From contig OX155963.1 of NCBI GenBank assembly GCA_944548615.1, forward strand, positions 32,198,985 to 32,262,984: a stretch of DNA of 64,000 nt. Reading direction: 5' to 3'. Source of the stretch: Micropterix aruncella. Lineage: Eukaryota; Arthropoda; Insecta; Lepidoptera; Micropterigidae. Below, piece by piece: positions 1 through 11,201 of this stretch (position 1 is its first letter; the number at the start of each line of letters is the position of its first letter). Both the position numbers and the translations under genes were made by a program. The notes beneath the pieces are model-generated. The model was not told the DNA's origin and did not search any database. It saw nothing but the letters and a program-made list of their open reading frames with translations.

Positions 1-1280
1 TGATAATAAAACACACTTCTAACCCACGTAATTTTTTTAAAGTATCAATTATCAAAAGCCTGATATCTTATAAACTAGAAAGAGTTAGGTATAACAGTTA
101 TAAGTATTGTCTATCTTATTATAAGTAACACTTAAGTCGTATTCGGATCACATTGTTTGCAGACCTTCATAGAATACTAAACATATAGGATCCGAGCATT
201 TGATCGACTTAAAGTACCTAGGTCTTGCGCTTCTTGGTCTGTGAACAGAGCTTGCAAGTCTTTCTTTTTTCAAGTTTGTCCGTGATGGTCATCGGTACCT
301 CCGCAGAAGATCTCACAGGCTGGTACCTACTAATAATTACGACTTTTTAAAACGGTGCTAAAACAACGAAACAGACGCCCTATAGACACGATCGCCACGT
401 GCGCCGACACAGCGGGAACTAATAGGAGACTACTGGGAGAGGTGTGGGGGGGGGGGGGGGTGAGGGGGGGGGGGGGGTGAGGGGGGGGGGGACGACTGCC
501 TGGAAGCATGTCTAAGAAACCATAGCAGTCTGTGAGACAGATGTTCCTGGTAAAGGGTTAAAAATAATTTTCGACGTGAAACGTTTTTCAGTTCGGTAAG
601 CAGGTGGTTACTCGCACGCAACGAAAACGTGTCGCCACGCTGATGACTGTAGCTCTGTAACTACATGACCGCGCGATTCATTTATATTATCGTTGAGCAG
701 AGCAAAGTAGCCATTACTAATGCTAGGTTTACGCCAGCTTAGCAGCTAATGTCAAGTACTTGTCGCTTGCATTAATACCTTGCGTGTAAACGTGCTGATA
801 CAGCGTGTTAGCGCTTAGTATTAGAGCTTAGTATTAGTGAAAGTGACACTGCTAGTGAATAGAAGCCGATCCTATTTACTTAGCGACAAGGGACTTCCCC
901 CATCACAAATTGTAAAACACTTGTCGCTTGCTGACTCGTGTGAAAAGCCGCGAAAAGGGTTTGTGACAAGTTTAAATGGACTGTCCAACCCAACCCAGAA
1001 TGAAGTATTTTATATAAAACTAACTGAACCTGGCCGCACTTCATTGTGGCTCAGTCTGATATGAAATGAATGGGAAACGCACCGATGTCGAAGCGCACCG
1101 AATATTTCACTAATGAGGGGTGACATTCGCGTATTCGAATGCAGCGTTGCGTCAGATTTTCTTTTCCGGCCCAAGGGAAAGAGTATTGTGAACGCGGTAA
1201 AAAATCGATATGAAGACGGAAATATCCATTTGGACACCATCTGAGACGATTAGGACCATTTCCAGACAAAAGTCAGTATG
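1..1280. other. Non-coding stretch with G-rich tracts
   Basis: I see no gene here. The notable content is three runs of G on the plus strand between about 445 and 492, separated by TGA. They produce a spurious proline-rich reading frame on the minus strand. The rest is unremarkable AT-rich sequence with many stops in all frames. Confidence 0.5.
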
Positions 1281-1289
1281 TATATTTGA

Positions 1290-1830
1290 TTGTGCTCCTC
1301 CACGATAGCGCCTAAACGCTTCAAGCGATTGAGCTGAAATTTGGCATGCAGACATCATTCGGTCATGGCATGAGTTGAAAAGATTATAGTTGAAATCGGT
1401 CCACCAGAGGGCAGGCTAGTCTTACTTAAATCTCGAATTATTGTAGTAGGAGACTTTAAATTCGGTACACATATGCCTCGTTGGACCGAAATCACATTGT
1501 TTGTTTGTTTCAACTCTTTATTGTGAAATGTCACAATGGGCGGGTTTATTGTCATATGACAATCTATTACAACCAACCCTGCTATGACGTGTTATATGTA
1601 TGTGTGCGTGTAACATGTGTGTAAGTGTGTGTCTTGTTATTGCATTCCATCGTCAGAATTGAAAATGCAATTCCGTTAATTTGATCCCAACGGAAAATGG
1701 TGACCCAGCCGGGAATCGAACCCGGGACCTTACAATGTAAGATCAGGCGACCTAACCACTATGCCACCGGGGTGAAATTTTGCTTGAATATCTCGTATAC
1801 AAGTGATGCAATAAAAAAAATATCGCTGTA
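1290..1830. repeat. Old interspersed repeat, split by a SINE
   Basis: The sequence from about 1290 to 1499 and again from 1773 to 1830 matches 24605-24875. Shared blocks include CTCCACGATAGC, GTTGAAATCGGTCCACCAGA, GTGAAATTTTG and ATACAAG. In the 24.6-kb copy the blocks are contiguous. Here they are separated by a tRNA-derived SINE at 1500-1772. No coding potential is visible and the family is not one I can name. Confidence 0.75.
1500..1772 (-). mobile_element. tRNA-derived SINE
   Basis: The minus strand opens with a tRNA-like head at 1772-1701 that has a good A box (GGTGGCATAGTGG) and a perfect B box (GGTTCGATTCC), the internal promoter of RNA polymerase III. The body runs to a tail rich in AAACAAAC at about 1500. 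The same body occurs at 62335-62116 plus 60913-60862, and partly at 27466-27710. The anticodon-loop region lacks a normal U33, and no functional tRNA fold is evident, so this is a SINE and not a tRNA gene. Confidence 0.85.
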
Positions 1831-2510
1831 TTTAAGAAGATAGATTTAATATCTGTATTGAAAAATAAAGCTGTATTTAAAAAAATACCGCTGTATTTAG
1901 AAGGTACATATTTTTTGAAAAAAAAAATGCAAAAAAATCAATATAGTCACTTGACACATCGGGTGTGGGGGGGGGGCGATGTGAGGGGTTTGGTGCGTGG
2001 GGGGTTGTCTGCTTGCCGGGAATGTCTTGGGGTGACAACCGATTGTTTTTACTTTAAAAACACACGCGTATTCAAATACAGCGCTGATTCAACATTTCTA
2101 TTCAATCGACTGACTACTTTTTGACTTTTGCGAGCGCGAAAATACGCAGGCTGAATATTTATATATAAAAAATCTCGAAAACATCTCTAAATAATAAATT
2201 CAAATATCGTATGCAATTAAATACTCAATCGTACTGCAAACCGCGCTTCGAGGCGGCATGAGTTCAGAGCCCCGCTTTTTGAAAACATCAAAGGCGAAGA
2301 TAAAGTCGAGCCGCCCTGGTAAATACGGTCATAAAAAGCTAGGGCCCGTCTAGACCCGGCGCGCATCGTCCGATATTATTATTGCGGTGTAATTGCAAGG
2401 CAATAAAACTAAAAGCGGGTGCGGCCGAGGTGCCGTGGAGGCGACCTAACGATCATAATATTGCACGTGCTGTAAAATTGGGATTTTCAAATTTTCACAG
2501 GTGTCTGAGA
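1830..2510. other. Non-coding, short internal repeats and G-rich segment
   Basis: Between about 1824 and 1905 a unit close to GCTGTATTTAAAAAAATA recurs three times with divergence. At 1964-2060 a G-rich segment followed by TTGTCTGCTTGC and a GTGACAACCG-like block resembles 15245-15315, so this is probably another dispersed repeat. I see no gene. Confidence 0.45.
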
Positions 2511-2514
2511 CGGT

Positions 2515-2660
2515 AAATCATCATCATCATCATTAGCGCTACAACTCATTGTGTGTCCTGGCTTCGTCAAGAATCTTCTTCCATTCCACCCTATTCCGGG
2601 GTTTGTCTCAATATATCGCAGTTTTGGTCGTCCGACTTTACGTGCCCTTCACGTTTTCCA
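2515..2660 (-). mobile_element. Possible 3' end of a LINE
   Basis: Read on the minus strand, the segment encodes WKKILDEARTHNEL followed by a stop and a short (TGA)n run, which is (CAT)n on the plus strand at 2519-2534. That pattern is familiar from the extreme C-terminus and simple-repeat tail of some insect LINEs. The fragment is short, so the call is tentative. Confidence 0.35.
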
Positions 2661-2712
2661 CGAAGATTCCTTTTAAACTGCTGTTTATTTTCCATCATTT
2701 GTCTTAACCATC

Positions 2713-3143
2713 CTGAGCCTTGAAACTGTATTGTTTCCTATAGAGCGGGGGTGGTTGCGTACCTTACGGCGACTGCTCTTGAAATGACCATTGGCCATCC
2801 GATCCCGGTTCAGAGCCGGGCAAAGGACGCCTTGGTCCGAGATAGATTCGGTATACACCGTTTCACCGCTTCGTAAGGGAGAGGCCCGCGCAAGCGACCT
2901 CGAACTCGGAACCAATCGAGAGACCGGAGAAATCTGGTCACAATTGGAAGTAAGGGCGCGAGTATCTCGAGCCGCCGGGTTTATTCCATGGCTAACTCGC
3001 GGTAAGGCGTTGGACTCTTACGGGTTGTGGCGTAGCTATACGTCGGATTGTTATGTCCAAAGTCTTCTACGCTCACTGCAGGTCTATAGAACGACTAATC
3101 GTTAAAACGTCCTGTGGTGACGGGCTCGCCCGTTGTAGTTGAC
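2713..3143 (+). repeat. R1 repeat, 5'-truncated copy
   Basis: This is the 3' two thirds of the non-coding R1 family defined by the complete copy at 47223-47887. Shared blocks include TTGTTTCCTATAGAGCGGG, CTTACGGCGACTGCTCTTG, GGTAAGGCGTTGGACTCTTA and the terminal self-complementary ACGGGCTCGCCCGT. A reading frame of about 100 codons crosses it but is not maintained in other copies, so I treat it as non-coding. Confidence 0.8.
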
Positions 3144-3743
3144 ATCTCAATATGCTCTAAGACCCCCTAACAAATTTTCGAGGAGTAAAAACATGCCGTC
3201 GTGATTTTAATTCCTATAGCTGGCTTCATAAGTGTTAATTAGTTTAACTTTTATGTTATTACTTCCTTAGCAACACAATTAATTGTTATAAGTCCCAAAG
3301 TGTTACACTTTGGGTACACCCTTCATACAAAAAGTCCCATTCTCCTTTGAGATCTAAATTTCTTACACCACTCATTGATTCATTATCCAATCAAAACCTA
3401 TAGTAATATTATTTCCTAGTTCACGTTATCGACAGCGTTTCACAGTATTATTATCTTTTTCACTAAGTCGTTTAATCCATGCGCAACCTGCAAACTTCGC
3501 GTATATCTAGTTCTTTGATGTTGCCTACATAGGCATATATTTATATGCATCAAATCAACGTTTCTATAGTATATGCAACTCATGATACCTAAGCATTGGT
3601 TATCAAGTTTAATTAAAACTATAAAAATAATCTTAAAAGTCCCTAAGTAATGGACACGTCTTAAAATATGTGAGTGGGGTGACCGTGTTTTATGGCGTAA
3701 TTCGAGATTGTGATTGTTACGTTTTTTTTATTTAACATTATTT
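3144..3743. other. Non-coding
   Basis: At 3180-3243 a short block containing AAAACATGCCGTCGTG and a TGGCTTCATAAGTGTTAA-like end resembles the 3' part of the TTAA-bounded repeats at 24.9 and 55.4 kb. The remainder, 3250-3743, is AT-rich with nothing I can identify. Confidence 0.4.
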
Positions 3744-3955
3744 AGAGCTCAACCCGATTGAAAACCTCTGGGCCATTTGCAAAAAACGGCTCTCCAAGGG
3801 ATTGTACAACGAAAACCAAGATGATCAGTGCAGTAATTCAAGTCTGGTTTCACGGTGATGAACTGAAAGGAAGCTGTCAACACCTGGTAAATTCTATGCA
3901 TAAAAGAGTGAAAGTTGTTATTAACGCAAGAGGAGGACACATTCTATATTAAAAC
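3744..3955 (+). pseudogene. Tc1-like transposase, C-terminal remnant
   Basis: The plus strand reads LNPIENLWAICKKRLSK and, after a frameshift near 3797, continues from DCTTKTKMISAVIQ to a stop just after NARGGHILY. NPIEN-LW carries the catalytic glutamate of the DD34E motif of Tc1-like cut-and-paste transposases. Everything upstream, meaning the DNA-binding domain and the first two aspartates, is missing, so the copy is dead. A related remnant lies on the minus strand at 14400-14710. Confidence 0.85.
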
Positions 3956-4784
3956 TAACAATCTGTCACTACCAATACTGTTATGTCCAATAAAGCACTT
4001 TTTGAAAAAAATATTCTTTGTTCCAATTAATTAAATTAGTTCGGTAAGTACTGTAATATGACAACTAAAATAAATAATTATTGTAAAAACACTATAAATA
4101 TCTCCTACTCTAGTTCTTGTTGAAGAGGCAAATCCCTCTTTAACCCTCCGTCGGGCTCAGAGGCCAGCAAAAGACATACCTAGTTCTTTTTTCCACTTCT
4201 CAAAGGCGGCCTCGCCTAACTTTAGGGACCTCACACAGTGCCTGCCTCAATCAGTCATCAGTCCCGATTGCGTCACAATTTCGAAATTGAGTTTTCTCAA
4301 GATATTTTTATTTGTAATTGTTCATTATACTCAAATATGCCTGTTATGTGTGAAGTTCATCAGTATCTTAAGAAATAAGCGCTGCACTGGACCCTGGCCT
4401 TTCAGGCAGAGTGCGCCCGAAATTGCAACAGACGCGAAAAATTGTGCTCCAGCTAAAATTTTAAAAAACTAATGCTAGTGTATAGTGTTAGTGTCAGTGT
4501 CTCGACTCCTCAATTTTTACCTTGAGTGTCCTTAGTTTTACGGAGATTAGGGATTTTTCGCTCAACGGAAAGTGACATCGCAAAGCTACACCAACGGTAA
4601 TAAAATTGAACTACCTATAGTTATAATACAATACAATACAATGTAATACCTATTACCTATAATACACAGTTTAATATAGTAATTTCAATTCCTCAAATAA
4701 ACCTACCTATAAAGCTTACAATTTATCGCAATATTAAAGAAGGGTTTAATATCACAACCTCATTCGGCTAATATTTAATTACAC
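3956..4784. other. Non-coding
   Basis: The first 60 bases are probably the residual 3' flank of the Tc1-like element. The rest is AT-rich and I recognise no gene or named repeat. A short motif AATACAATACAAT recurs near 4626-4645. Confidence 0.35.
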
Positions 4785-5830
4785 GACTGCCCGACAAAAA
4801 AGGAGTGTATTGTGTTCAAGATTCATCTATGTATGTTTTCCGTTTCTTATTCAACCATTATTGCTACACGCTTGAACCGATTTAGAAGTGTGTGGTATTG
4901 TTGGAATCGTTATGTCATCCGGAGTGTCATGGTGCACTTTAACTGTCCAAATATCAATTAATACCTCGAGCGCTGACGTTTGAATTGAGAGTAGCTGACG
5001 TAGTTTCTCTTAGAGAACGCGAAGAAGAAGATTACATCACAACAAAAATATAGCGTTGCAGGAAAACGACGATTACTCCGAAACTACTATACGGATCGTA
5101 TAAAGAAGACCTGTTTTATGTTTCTGTTGAAATTTCCTATCATATACATGTAACGTCGTTTTGTAAAGCAATACGCATTATTCAGAATTATCTGTCAAAA
5201 TTGTGGTACAGAAAAAAACTGCCTTGTCCAACATTTCTGTTTTTTCTGGAAATAAATCACCCTATGCAAGAAATTGTGAATACTTTTATAATAATTATAA
5301 TATGCTTCATTCAACCTATGACTTCGTTTTACTTATTATACCCATACAAAAATAAAAAAATATTCGGTGTTGAAAATCAACATGAATATTGAAGTTTTTG
5401 GTTTGGTTTGGTTCAATCATAGACTAAAAAATGGCGACTGTATGAAAAATAATGAACCAACTAGTTAACGACAGAGAATCTTCTCCTCTTTTCGCACATA
5501 CCACAGGCCGTATGATTTATGTGAGGTATCAAGGGCAAATAATTAGAAAACATCGGCGCCGATCTCGGCTGGGACAGATGTCCCCTTTGCCGCTCTACGG
5601 TAATTTCAATTGTGGGACAATTGTCCCGTTTGCCGCTCAAGGGGTTAAGTAGTTGTCTAAATTTTCAAATGTCAATAAATTAACATAAAAATATCGTGTT
5701 TACTGTCAAATGAAAGTCTGATTGAGTACATACATGAGTACGAAAATATATATTTATCTATATAAATAAATACATAAACCACAAATATTTCATATAAAAA
5801 CCGTAATAAGAATAATTATTAAAAAATATA
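4785..5830 (+). repeat. Interspersed repeat split by a TTAA element
   Basis: Blocks at 4785-4961 (for example TCATCTATGTATGTTTT, GATTTAGAAGTGTGTGGTAT, GAGTGTCATGG) and at 5649-5830 (ATGTCAATAAATTAAC, ATATCGTGTTTA) align in order with one uninterrupted segment at 34978-35320. The intervening 683 bases are absent from that second copy. No coding potential is visible. Confidence 0.75.
4962..5644. mobile_element. TTAA-flanked, piggyBac-like non-autonomous element
   Basis: The insert is bounded by TTAA at 4958-4961 and 5645-5648. Its ends are imperfect inverted repeats: TACCTCGAGCG on the left, and CCCCTTGAGCGG when the right end is read outward-in. A TTAA target duplication is the hallmark of piggyBac-type transposition. 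Near the right end, GGGACA-TGTCCC palindromes occur twice, each followed by TTTGCCGCTC. No transposase frame is present, so the element would depend on a transposase elsewhere. Confidence 0.65.
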
Positions 5831-5939
5831 TATTTCGTAATTTTATAGGCGAAGATGATGAGTGCAATCGCCCTTCCGATATTTCATGCTAAAATAGGCC
5901 AATCAGATCGACTGACAGCCTAGCTTGGCCGCCCTGTTA

Positions 5940-7258
5940 TAGGCTAAGCGTATGCTGAGATGCAGGTGACTCAGCGCAACACAGTACAGATTTCGCCAGG
6001 CAGAGTAGTTGAGGCAGACATAGGCCGCGACCGTATGCTGCGACGCAGCTAAATGGCACAGATACATTCATTCGCGTCCTAGCTAGAACAAAGAATATAC
6101 AGTTTTAGAATTTAGGAGAAAAATGAGTCCAGAGTCGGAATCTGATATGAAATTAATGAATTGTTGCTAATTTAGTTTGTCAAAGCGTGAAACGATTATT
6201 TAGAAAAGTGACAAAACGCTCTAGTTATGGAGAATTTGTACTCTTTAAGTCTAGAGAGTTATCTGATGAACAATTTATTAATTTAACTAAATGTTTTTTT
6301 ATTTTTTATTTTTTATTATTTTTAAGGAAACATACAGCTGTTACAATAAATTTGTTACAGAATTATTAGGTTAAAAAAATAAAGCTAATTACATGTTTCC
6401 ACTTAAACATTCATAATTTAAACACAACAATATATTTTTTTTGAAGAATTAACTAACACTCATAGGGACAAATGGGAACTGGGAAGAAAGGAGTCATAAT
6501 AAGTAAATAAAATTTTATGTAAATACACGTTCCATAATATAGACATACATATTATTTAAAGATATTCTTGAATAAATATTATTTATAATATATTATATAT
6601 TGCGATTACAATGATAAATCAATACCATCATTAATAATTGCTTTCTTAAGAGCGAATGATGACGTATTGAATACGTCAATATCGCCGAGCTGCGTATTAC
6701 AAATTTTACATACCCTATACATGAAACAGTTTTGTGCATAATTAGTACTAACCTGCGGAAGGTGGAATAACTCCGTTTGGCGTGTGAGTCGCTATGGTAC
6801 ACGGAAAGATATCATTCCAAGAAGATCAGAACAATCAATATAACCTGCCAATATTTTATGGAAAAACATCACGTCTGCGCATTTTCTTCTTGATTGTAAG
6901 GATTGAAGCCCATGAAAAGCAGCTGCTTCGTTGTGACTGGGAAAGGACAAAAAGGAGCGATAATTCAAATGTTTCAGGAACACATTTTGAATACGTTCAA
7001 TTCTTTTTATGTGAACATTATATCTTATCTCCCATATTTGTAACAAAATCATAAAATCTAGCTAAAAACACGTGTCGCGCAGAAATCTGTGCCGGTACTA
7101 CAATGAGGCGCAGAGCAGGACAGACACATGTCAGCGTTTCACGTGCCTGCGCCGCAGCATACGCAGCTCTCAGCATGTTCATGCATTACAAAATCAGCTC
7201 TACCCTGCGTTGCTCAGAACTGCGTCACCTACATCTCAGCATAAGCTTAGCCTTATGT
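5940..7258. mobile_element. Inverted-repeat element of about 1.3 kb
   Basis: The left arm at about 5940-6050 and right arm at about 7146-7258 are inverted copies. Matching blocks include GGCTAAGC-TATGCTGAGATG and CGTATGCTG-G-CGCAG, in mirrored order and with similar spacing. The interior holds a LINE fragment at 6606-7052. I found no clear target duplication. It may be a decayed DNA transposon that was hit by a LINE, or an inverted duplication. Confidence 0.5.
6606..7052 (-). pseudogene. LINE ORF2 C-terminal remnant
   Basis: The minus strand encodes RIERIQNVFLKHLNYR, then SLQSRRKCADVMFFHKILAG, and after a frameshift ends with NDGIDLSL and a stop at 6606-6608. This is the pattern after the reverse transcriptase of Jockey/CR1-group LINEs, where it reads ERIQ-FLRxLNYR, ENRRTTADMVLLHK. 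The near-intact LINE ORF2 at 50689-53574 has the same order. No catalytic motif is retained. Confidence 0.8.
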
Positions 7259-9297
7259 CGGACCACACACGGACTCGATTTAGCTGCAATTGCGTTTTCT
7301 TCCCCAAATACGTGTACACCCTGAACACAGCTGCAAGCCCTTTGGAGAATGTTTGTGTAGGTACTTTTCCATTTGGAGAAATTTTCCACGGAACTTCATC
7401 ATAAACAGCTATTATAAACTAATAAAGCCGCTCTTTGAAAACCGCCACAATATTATTATGTAAACTAAAAATTAAATGAAAGATAAGTTACCTAAATAAA
7501 AATCTGACAGCATGGTTACCCCAGATACGAACGAATATCAGAAGAAGCGAGCCTTATAACCGGCCGCGGCCGCCCGCGCCGACACAGAGGCATTCCTAAT
7601 TCGTGCTCGCTTGGCTGGAATCGAACCCGAGAAAGAAACATCCAACGCTTCATTCACTATACCACTATATATGTACCACACTCGGTAAAGAAGAGCGATA
7701 ATTCGCCTTCAAGCGCGTGCACAAAAAATATAGTCGCCGATGCGAATCGTCAAGGAGATCCGAAAAAAATAAATGCTGTGTTGGTATTTCGTCGCAACGG
7801 GATCTGAAGATTTGAAAGAATGAAAATAAAACCGGTCACTTGCGAGTTTGACTCGCGCGCCGAGGGTTCCATACCCTATTAAGGAAGCGGTTCATGATAC
7901 CTGGGAACGACCATATATTTATTTAAAAAAATGTTCATTATATCATATAGTTTTTTGAAAAAAATGAGCAATAATTTAAATATTTTTCTGAGGTTTCATG
8001 TCGCCTTAAGCCTTTTAAATGAGGCTCTATTATTAGTTAATGTGGTAATAGATTCTTTAGCGGAAAGGAATGCTCGACGTATAAAGTAGTAGCAAGATTA
8101 GATAGTAAAATTTGCTGGGACCTAAAGATTGAAGGTGTGTGAACAGTCTGGCTTGTGAGTTGTCTACACTGGTTGTATGTAATATATGAGTAATTAGAGG
8201 TACGGAATTTTCGTTTTTACAAAATAGATGCGAATTTGTGCGAAATTTAAAAAAAATCGAAAATACAAACCTGAAAAAAATTTCCCTAAAATTTCTCTGC
8301 AGTTGAGATCAAATACATCAAATGAAGCCTACATTCATATTGGTCAGTTATTTTGCCCATCTGTGGCTGCAAGTCATCACCTTAAAACAAAATACATTAC
8401 TCGTTTTCAGAAAACTTTCTCAAAATGAGCTGATTGATGGTATGATGATGATTGATGATATACTCACTTTCATCGCCTAATGCTTCAATCAGTAAATAGG
8501 AATGAAGATGCCAATATTATGTACATATTCTGGGGTAGGTACTAAATGTTGCTTTTCAACCTTTGCTGAAGGAACTAAAAGAACGTTCCGGTGAGGCAAT
8601 AAATCACTAGGCCGTCCCGCCCCTTTTACTACCTGCTTGTAGGGATGCGAGTCGCAACCTTCGCAGATTATCTATCAGATTATTATATTATTGAGATTGA
8701 GCAGCGAAACTTTTGTCGGGTCACTTTTCAGTTCGTCAAAAAATGACAAAATATTATGTATAAGGCACCGAGTCTGCATGTTAATATCACCCTTCAACTT
8801 CAATAGCTCCAGGTTAGAAAATATGGTCTCTACTAGCATTCGCGCAGCATTTTATAATATACATAATATGTGAGACATATTATGTGACATAATATGTGAG
8901 ACATATATAATATACATAATATTTTGATTTTTGAACCATAACCAATGTATGGATCCGATATACTTCTGGCGCGTCACGACACGCCCCGACACAATAATGT
9001 AATTCCAGCTTTAGTTGTACGCTGTTAATTGAACAGCGTAGAAGCAGAAGGCTTCTTTATTAAATATAATGTCGCCGTTCTGTCCGTATAAGGACAGAAC
9101 GATTCTAAATGGTCAAGTAAACGAAAGATAGCTTTTAATTAATATTAAATATAGATTTAAGTCTATTAAAAAGTTGTTTTATATACAGTATAGGTATGCG
9201 AATTTTAGCGAAATTTCGTTATTTTTAATTTTCTTTTTCAAAATTTCTGTTTTTTTTTGCGAAAATTCCGTGTCTTTAAATATAATATATTATATTA
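7259..9297. other. Non-coding, with a tRNA-like trace and simple repeats
   Basis: No gene is visible in these 2 kb. Items seen: a tRNA-like head at 7613-7670 (listed separately); a block at 7838-7900 (ACTCGCGC-CCGAGGGTTCCATACC) that recurs near 11137-11185; an ATAATATGTGAGACATAT duplication around 8855-8930; and a 9-bp perfect hairpin GTTCTGTCC/GGACAGAAC near 9076-9099. Confidence 0.4.
7613..7670 (-). repeat. tRNA-like SINE head
   Basis: On the minus strand the segment contains TAGTGGTATAGTG, a fair A box, and GGGTTCGATTCC, a perfect B box, about 30 bases apart. This is the internal RNA polymerase III promoter layout of a tRNA-derived SINE. No acceptor-stem pairing is evident, and the head differs from the SINE at 1772. 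Confidence 0.4.
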
Positions 9298-9560
9298 ACT
9301 AGCTTCTGCCCGCGGCCACGCATTTTCGCCAGTGGTGTGATATTTTCCCTTGGATTCCTAAAAAAGTACTCTAATGCCTATGTGCTAATCCAAGATATAG
9401 TTTATCTAAACTCCATTGAGAGTTAAATTTCAAGACCAAACTAATATGTTATTGTTTTAAATTAGTCATTTAATAAAACGGCTTTAAAAGTTATCCCGAA
9501 AAGTTTTTAAGTTTTATTGTGTTTTAAAAGATATGTCGTGCATACCTAAGAAATATGTTT
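9298..9560 (+). repeat. Interspersed repeat opening with TTCTGCCCGCGG
   Basis: It begins ACTAGCTTCTGCCCGCGG and is then AT-rich. Repeats starting ACTAGCTTNTGCCCGCG are common in moth and butterfly genomes and are usually linked to LINE-type elements; that is family knowledge I cannot verify here. No coding frame is present. Confidence 0.5.
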
Positions 9561-9895
9561 ATTTTAGGTCGACCTGTATGTAACTAACTATGTAATAGAA
9601 TCTAAGGTAACTAATTTAACCATCTTCCAAGGATCGTAGCGTCATGAAAATTGGCAGCTGTATGTAGTTCTGATGACAATACAATAATATGGTACTGTCG
9701 AACTGATCTGATGATGGAGTCGAAAGATATGAACTGGAACTTCATGATGGAACATCGTATCATAGCTGTGTTTAGACTTGTTAGAAAAGTCTTGGAATGA
9801 ACTTTGACCATGATTAGGTTTCAAGGTCTGATGATGTGGTTTTTACGTGCATTTATAAAAGCGTGTTTATAGTGTTTTTTTTAAAACTTAATTTA
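9560..9895 (-). repeat. Dispersed repeat R3, inverted copy
   Basis: The minus strand matches 15345-15690 on the plus strand through nearly its whole length. Shared blocks include TTCCAAGACTTTTCTAACAAG, GATACGATGTTCCATCATGAAG and CATGACGCTACGATCCTTGG. Both carry a 66-codon frame that differs only by scattered substitutions, but I have no evidence it is translated. Internal units resemble the tandem units at 42830-43140. Confidence 0.8.
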
Positions 9896-10430
9896 TTTTT
9901 TACATAACGACCTCTTTGTAGACGATATTAGTGGTTCTCCCCTCAAGTGCTGGTATTTGTAAATTGATAGGTGAACTCACTATGGAGCAGGTCACATATA
10001 ATTGCCTATGTGAGAAGCAGTCTCTCAAGTTGATTCCTGACATCTTTAGCAACTGCACTTAGGATTTATTGATATCATAATATCAAAGAAGACCTAGAGG
10101 GGAAGCTGCAGTCGTTTAAAAAAAAAGAGGTGCTCAGAACGTGGCATGAATACTGACACAATGCACAGCCGGTGAACACTGGGTTCGATAAGGTTCTTGT
10201 GCCAACATTCACCCTCAACCTGGTACCATTGCACAGTTTGCGTGGTTTGAGGTTTTGATATCACCACTATCACTGGTATCATTATTACCCCCACTAAATT
10301 TTTTAAATCTGTAATCCGTGATATCTATAAAACAAAAAAAAACAATTGTATGCAACAACTACATAAGAACTGTGGTTTCTAGACCTTTTCCACTTGAAAG
10401 CCATTTCTAACTTCTGCAACCAACTAGGGT
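9896..10430. other. Non-coding
   Basis: AT-rich sequence with no open frame of note and no repeat that I could match elsewhere in the window. Confidence 0.35.
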
Positions 10431-11068
10431 TGTCGACTACAGTGGGCCCGCCCGTCGTTCTATCTCCCTGGAGTGAGCGCAGAAGACTTGGACAAAACAG
10501 TCCACCGTCAAGCTCCGCCACAAACCCGTAAGAGGCCAACGCCTTAACCGCGAGATAGATAGGAGTGTTATCCAGCGGGCTTACACTCACGCCCTTACTT
10601 CCAATTACGACCAGATTACTCCAGTATCTCGATTGGTTACGAGTTAGAGGTCGCTTGCGCGGTCCTTACCCTCAAAAAACGGTCAAACGTTGTAAACCGA
10701 ATCTATTTCGGACCACGGCATCCTTTGCCCGGCTGTTCACCCAGGATCGGGTAGCCGATGGTCGTTTCAAGAGCAGTCGCCGTAAGGTCCGCAACCACCC
10801 CCACTCTATAGGAAACAGTACTGCTTCCAGACTCCCCCGACTGTTAGTCAGAGTGCGCAATCGATTGGCTTATGCCGCACGGTGCGCAGACCGTCCAGGA
10901 GCGCCAGAAGGTTGATTCCTAGGGGAAACTAACCCTAAGGCCAGAGTCCTACCCAGGCTAGCACTTCATGCGTGGAGGCTGTCGGATGGGTGTTGACCCG
11001 TGAGTGTGACCAACCCTGAACAGAATGGGTCTTTGTGGCCAACTCAGCAAGGGCCCATTAACTACCTG
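10431..11068 (-). repeat. R1 repeat, nearly full-length copy
   Basis: The minus strand runs from GGTAGTTAATGGGCCC at 11068 to the TGTCGACA-like end near 10431. It matches the reference R1 copy at 47223-47887 along its length, including CTTACGGCGACTGCTCTTG and GGCGTTGG. Divergence is visible throughout. I could not find a clean target duplication, unlike the 47-kb copy. Confidence 0.8.
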
Positions 11069-11201
11069 AACATATCCATATCCATTGTGTTGCGAAAGAT
11101 CCACACTGAAGTCACTTTACGCGTCGTGACAACCAGTCAAGTGCAAGTTTTACTCGCGCTCCGAGGGTTCCATACCTTATTAAGCAAGCCGTTCACACTC
11201 A

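Noticed and set aside
430..621. Proline-rich minus-strand reading frame
   Set aside because: It is created by runs of G on the plus strand and has no other support.
1701..1772. Functional tRNA gene on the minus strand
   Set aside because: The anticodon loop lacks a normal U33, and the sequence continues into a SINE body repeated elsewhere. The same applies to 27466-27540 and 62335-62269.
2791..3105. 104-codon frame in an R1 copy
   Set aside because: It overlaps the non-coding R1 repeat and is not preserved as a continuous frame in the other copies.
9611..9811. 66-codon frame conserved between two R3 copies
   Set aside because: The two copies are closely similar as DNA, so a shared frame is expected. 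There is no start context, motif or evidence of selection.
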